This document shows, piece after piece, positions 60,468 to 64,000 of a DNA stretch of 64,000 bases. Origin of the DNA: Liolophura sinensis (Eukaryota; Mollusca; Polyplacophora; Chitonida; Chitonidae); contig NC_088304.1 in assembly GCF_032854445.1 (NCBI RefSeq), positions 11,917,704 through 11,981,703 of the forward strand, given 5' to 3'. A program made the position numbers and the translations under genes. The notes below the pieces were generated by a model, which was not told the DNA's origin, ran no database searches, and saw only the letters and a list, made by a program, of their open reading frames with translations. The number at the start of each line of letters is the position of its first letter. Position 1 is the first letter of the stretch.

Positions 60468-61161
60468 TTATTAAAGTTAGTCATAATTAAAGTTGGCTAA
60501 AAAATACATCTAAGAAAATTCTCAGGTTGGTATGGAAATTTTTTTGTTTTTTTGTTTTTTTGGTTAATTGTTGGCCAACAAAAAAGATTGAGGGATTTTT
60601 AAGAAATTAAGATTGAGGGAAAAATTGTACATGTATCAGAATGAATCCCAGTCAAATTTTTCAAACATGGTTGTACCCGGTAATTCTAATTCTAATGTTT
60701 AAATTTAAAGGGAATTTAAATGCAGATTATTTTTATATGCTAAAAAAGGAAAGCAAATCATGCCCCCCCCAAAAAAAATTTAGTAAAATTTGGGACAAGG
60801 CATATTTTTGTATGAAAATTGCCCCTCTATTTTATGATCATTTTGGTTAGAAAATATTTGTAAATGCTATTTAGAATGAACTTCCCTCAAATGAGAGATC
60901 AGCTTAGCAGCCACCTCTCCTCTTCCTCTTTATTTGAACTCCCTCTCCCCCTCATCCCCCTCCCAAACAGAATTGTTCTGACAGCTGTCATCATTGATGT
61001 CACCATTGCAAACTACCTAATTTCCAACCTGAGGGCTGGGACCTCAGGAAGACTAGATTAATTCCATATTAACGCCCAAGAAGAAGGCCCATGGGCGTCA
61101 TATCATTGAAAATTTCTATAGCACGGGGCTAATTAACAATTAAATAAATAAATAAATAAAT

Positions 61162-61345
61162 AAAACTGAATCATGCTGGCTTCCTCCCCGGCCGTACGTG
61201 GAAGGTCTGCCACAACCTGCAGATGGTCGTGGGTTTCCCCCGGACTCTGATCGGTTTCCTCCCAGCATAATGCTGGCTGCCTTCGTATAAGTGAAATATT
61301 CTTGAGTAAGGCGTAAAACACCAATCAAATAAGTAAATAAAAAAT
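61162..61345 (+). repeat. SINE-A copy 12, 5' truncated
   Basis: Begins within the body (TCATGCTGGCTTCC) and ends in AATAAGTAAATAAA. It follows directly on another (AAAT)n tail at 61140-61161, so two SINE-like units are stacked. Confidence 0.85.
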
Positions 61346-61908
61346 GCCATTAACTCCTAAGTAGAAGGTTCAGAATTGTTTTTTGTCTACATTTATGTTT
61401 TGACACATTCTTAGCTGTATATAAAGAAGTAAAAAGCATTCATTTCATGTGCCTTTAAAAAGAAAAGACAGTACCACACCAGTTGTGTATGACTCAAATT
61501 AAGTACCCCACATTAAGTTTAAAAACACACCTTTTCATATTTTGGATGTTGTATAACTGAGGTATCGTAGTGCAAAGTAATCAAAATAATGCTCGTTATG
61601 AAAAATCATCAATTGTAACCAATCGTGCGTATTATTTCTATAATGCAAGAAAGCACCTGCCGCCACTTATTTTACCTGAACAGTGTTTGACCTTTTAGCC
61701 ACATGAGCGTGAGCGATGAGTGATGAGATACAAACGTGAAACCAGTTTCTCTGACGTGGTGTCTTATAGTGTAGTTACAATTTCATATTCAATATATATA
61801 AAATTTTATTTCTAGAGTTACAAACATCAGAACAAAATGGCTGTGGCTGTTTTGGTCTGTTTCCTTTCCTCTGTCAAAATAGATGAAGTTATATTGTTTG
61901 TCTTTTCA

Positions 61909-62053
61909 TTTATTTATTTATTCATTTGTCTGTTTATTTATATGATTGGTGTTTTACGCTGTACGAATATTTCACGTATACGATGGCGGCCCGCATTATG
62001 GTGGGAGGAAACCAGGCAGATCCACGAGGGAAACCCATGACCATCTAGAGGTT
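61909..62053 (-). repeat. SINE-A copy 13, 5' truncated
   Basis: Tail and body with GATTGGTGTTTTACGCTGT and GGTGGGAGGAAACCAGG, ending near CCATCTAGAGG. Confidence 0.83.
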
Positions 62054-62958
62054 CTTTTATTTTAGTATAAACGGTATCATAACGGCTAAGTGGTCACTGC
62101 ATTATAAAGTCCATATCAAAGCCTGCTCAGTTTAATTTTGTAATTTTCTTTAGATGTGAATGTTTTGCACTCCCATCCTTGTTTTTAAACCTTGGTTGTC
62201 ATTTCATTGTTTTCTATGCCAGTCGGATTTTCATTGGCTCCTGTGTGACTGTGCTGTAATACTGTTTGACGTGCATTGGGTCATGACGTCATTCCGAAGG
62301 CCTAGCCCCCATAGGGTTGAAAAATATGTGTCATTGTGTTAAATTGGGTCATCCTTGTTGCTTCTCTGTGTGAGATATCATGGGGGATAAACCAGATCTG
62401 TTGTGCATTTTCTTGCATCACTATAGCCTTTCATTTGACTTAATTTTTAAAACACACATATACAAGTGCCTGACCCACAGTGTAAAACCTTTGACTCATT
62501 AACTCCCATGTCCATAAGCTTTATTGTGAAGGAAAGTACTGAGACTGCAGTCCTCGCCCTTGTGTTACGTAGATCTATACAGGCACGGGTAGAGCCTTCT
62601 TGTTCATCTTTTCTTTTCAGCTTTAATAAGCACTTGTTAATCGTTTTTAGAATTGAGCTAATTGTTGAGATTATAATTGGTGAAATTATGGATAGTTGAA
62701 GCCCTAGTGTGAGGCACAGTAAATTATACTAGTCACGTAGATTTTAATTCATTTTCAAGGATATTTAAAGTTTCACAAGAACATTATTTCCTTTTATAGA
62801 GATCTTTACGTTATTGTACATTCATTGATAACAACATCTCTAGTACCGCTGTCACACTATAGCCTTTACGATTGAGAGTTAAATACAATGTTTAACGAAG
62901 TATCAAATTTGGGCATTCTCACACCGCACTAAATCAGATTGAGTCTACTGTAAATAGC

Positions 62959-63200
62959 CCTCAGCATGAAGAGGATAGTGGAACTACTGGTTGACCCGTA
63001 TCAGTATAATGGCTCGGGTGGGGCAGCTTACCTTTGGTAAGTCACCTCACTGAAGCAGCTCTAGATAAAAGAGCGGTGCAAATCCGTCCTGCAACAAGGG
63101 GGCACATTACAAGCACTCTAAGGATTCCTTCGTCGTCATATGACTGAAAATTTTTTAAATACTATGTTCAACCCCACTCACTCGCTCACTCACTCACTTG
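62959..63200 (+). repeat. SINE-B copy 3, head missing
   Basis: Starts at CCCTCAGCATGAAGAGGATA, carries GATTCCTTCGTCGTCATATG, and ends in an ACTCACTCGCTCACTCACTC tail. Confidence 0.87.
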
Positions 63201-63524
63201 AACAAGAATCAAGTGAATACAAAAATATTTTTAACTGAAGATGTATGGTAATGTTGACCTTCAGATCAAGAAGGCAAAATATTGGTTGTTTTACTCCGGA
63301 TTCCTTGATGAGTAAATCTGACCACTATCATATTTCAGTGAAATTAAGTTCTTGAGTATGCATTGCGTTATACAACAGTCAAATGAAAAAAAATATATTT
63401 GTCAATAAAAATTTCTTGGCAGAGTTGGTAGAAACCATTATGTTTAAGTTTGAATTAAGGATTGTCAAATCCATGAATTTGCTGAGTTGGCATCTTTCCC
63501 AAAATATGTGTCAAAGGTCAGGGG

Positions 63525-63635
63525 TTAAACTTACCCCATGCGTTTCCTCTACCCATTCATTTATACTGACTGCCAACGTATTCGTGAAAAATTCTAAAAG
63601 GTAAGTATATAAATATATAAATAAATAAGTGAAAT
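63525..63635 (+). repeat. Decayed SINE-A-like 3' tail
   Basis: CGTTTCCTCTACCCATTC, GACTGCCAACGTATTCGTGA and a terminal ATATAAATAAATAA stretch follow the SINE-A 3' order. A GTAAGT at about 63601 mimics a splice donor. Confidence 0.5.
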
Positions 63636-63877
63636 TCTCTGGTTGTTTATGACCGAAGTTTCAGTTCCTTGTGAGACATGTTTCTGTGGAAATGCCATTA
63701 TATTGTTTATCTCTGCAATGTACATGTAGCGTTAATTACATCTCTTAACACTCATCCATTTATTATGACACATCATTGCGACCCAGATTGCTTGCTAAGC
63801 TCTAAAGGGAGATAAACCATCATGTATCACTGCTACGGCCTAGGCGTTGATTTTTTCTCCTCTCTTGCTGCTGACAG

Positions 63878-64000
63878 GTGTCTGCGTCACTATTGCTGAC
63901 TGGCAATTCTGGCTGCAGAAGATCAAGAAATCATGGTTTAGACTTGACAGAGAAGTGACTGTGATAGCTGTGGCCGAGATAGCTATACCACAGAGGCATA
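63878..64000 (+). CDS. Possible exon of an unrecognised gene, cut by the window edge
   Basis: A strong polypyrimidine tract and acceptor (ttttttctcctctcttgctgctgacag) precede a frame open to the window end. With two leading bases it reads VCVTIADWQFWLQKIKKSWF and continues to IAVAEIAIPQRH. I do not recognise a family. A second frame is open for 26 codons, so the reading frame is uncertain, and it could be chance. Confidence 0.3.

Larger units (their letters stand above)
54574..63877. other. Region upstream of NLK, repeat-rich, no recognised gene
   Basis: About 9 kb with four SINE-A copies, one SINE-B, MITE-E, repeat C, and a deleted mariner-like element. From 54.6 to 57.1 kb nothing was recognised. 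Short ATG frames in good context (55354, M-A-F-V-V-E-V-K; 61837, M-A-V-A-V-L-V) end quickly or run into a SINE. Confidence 0.5.

Noticed and set aside
63383-63604. 73-codon frame followed by AAAAG|GTAAGT, looking like an exon with donor
   Set aside because: The end matches the decayed SINE-A 3' tail, so the donor-like site is most likely part of a repeat.

Overview
This is a eukaryotic, intron-rich, AT-rich nuclear window. The proteins are animal ones. The repeat landscape suggests a lophotrochozoan, most likely a mollusc such as a bivalve: frequent TACATGTA octamers, tRNA-derived SINEs ending in (TAAA)n, and many (TA)n, poly-C and poly-G tracts. The species call is inference. All genes were read exon by exon from splice sites and from remembered family features. 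No search was run.

Two convergent genes are recognised. (1) Plus strand, about 172-7690: the 3' part of a STYXL1-like (DUSP24) pseudophosphatase. Eight exons in consistent phase run from the rhodanese-like domain to the stop codon. The phosphatase loop has Ser where active enzymes have Cys. (2) Minus strand, 54273-17633: a complete ten-exon Nemo-like kinase (NLK) gene covering about 36.6 kb, with a 20.5 kb first intron. Its ideal reading frame is 436 codons plus stop. As the sequence stands, exon 2 is two bases short and exon 3 is one base long against the family frame, while the other eight exons are intact.

Layout: 1-7.7 kb STYXL1; 7.7-17.6 kb convergent 3' flanks, with two minisatellites and no SINE-A insertion; 17.6-54.3 kb NLK; 54.3-64 kb upstream of NLK, repeat-rich, ending in a possible exon of an unknown gene.

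Repeats explain most of the rest. SINE-A has 13 copies, and the nine between 1 and 41 kb all lie in minus orientation. SINE-B has three copies. At least three MITE-like families with terminal inverted repeats are present, one interrupted by a SINE with a clear target duplication. There is a deleted mariner-like element that keeps the 3' end of its transposase, an unclassified repeat in three copies, several minisatellites, and a nearly perfect 46-bp-arm hairpin. One 20-bp minisatellite of 22 copies starts about nine bases inside an NLK intron. No prokaryotic-type system, CRISPR array or intact autonomous transposon was seen.
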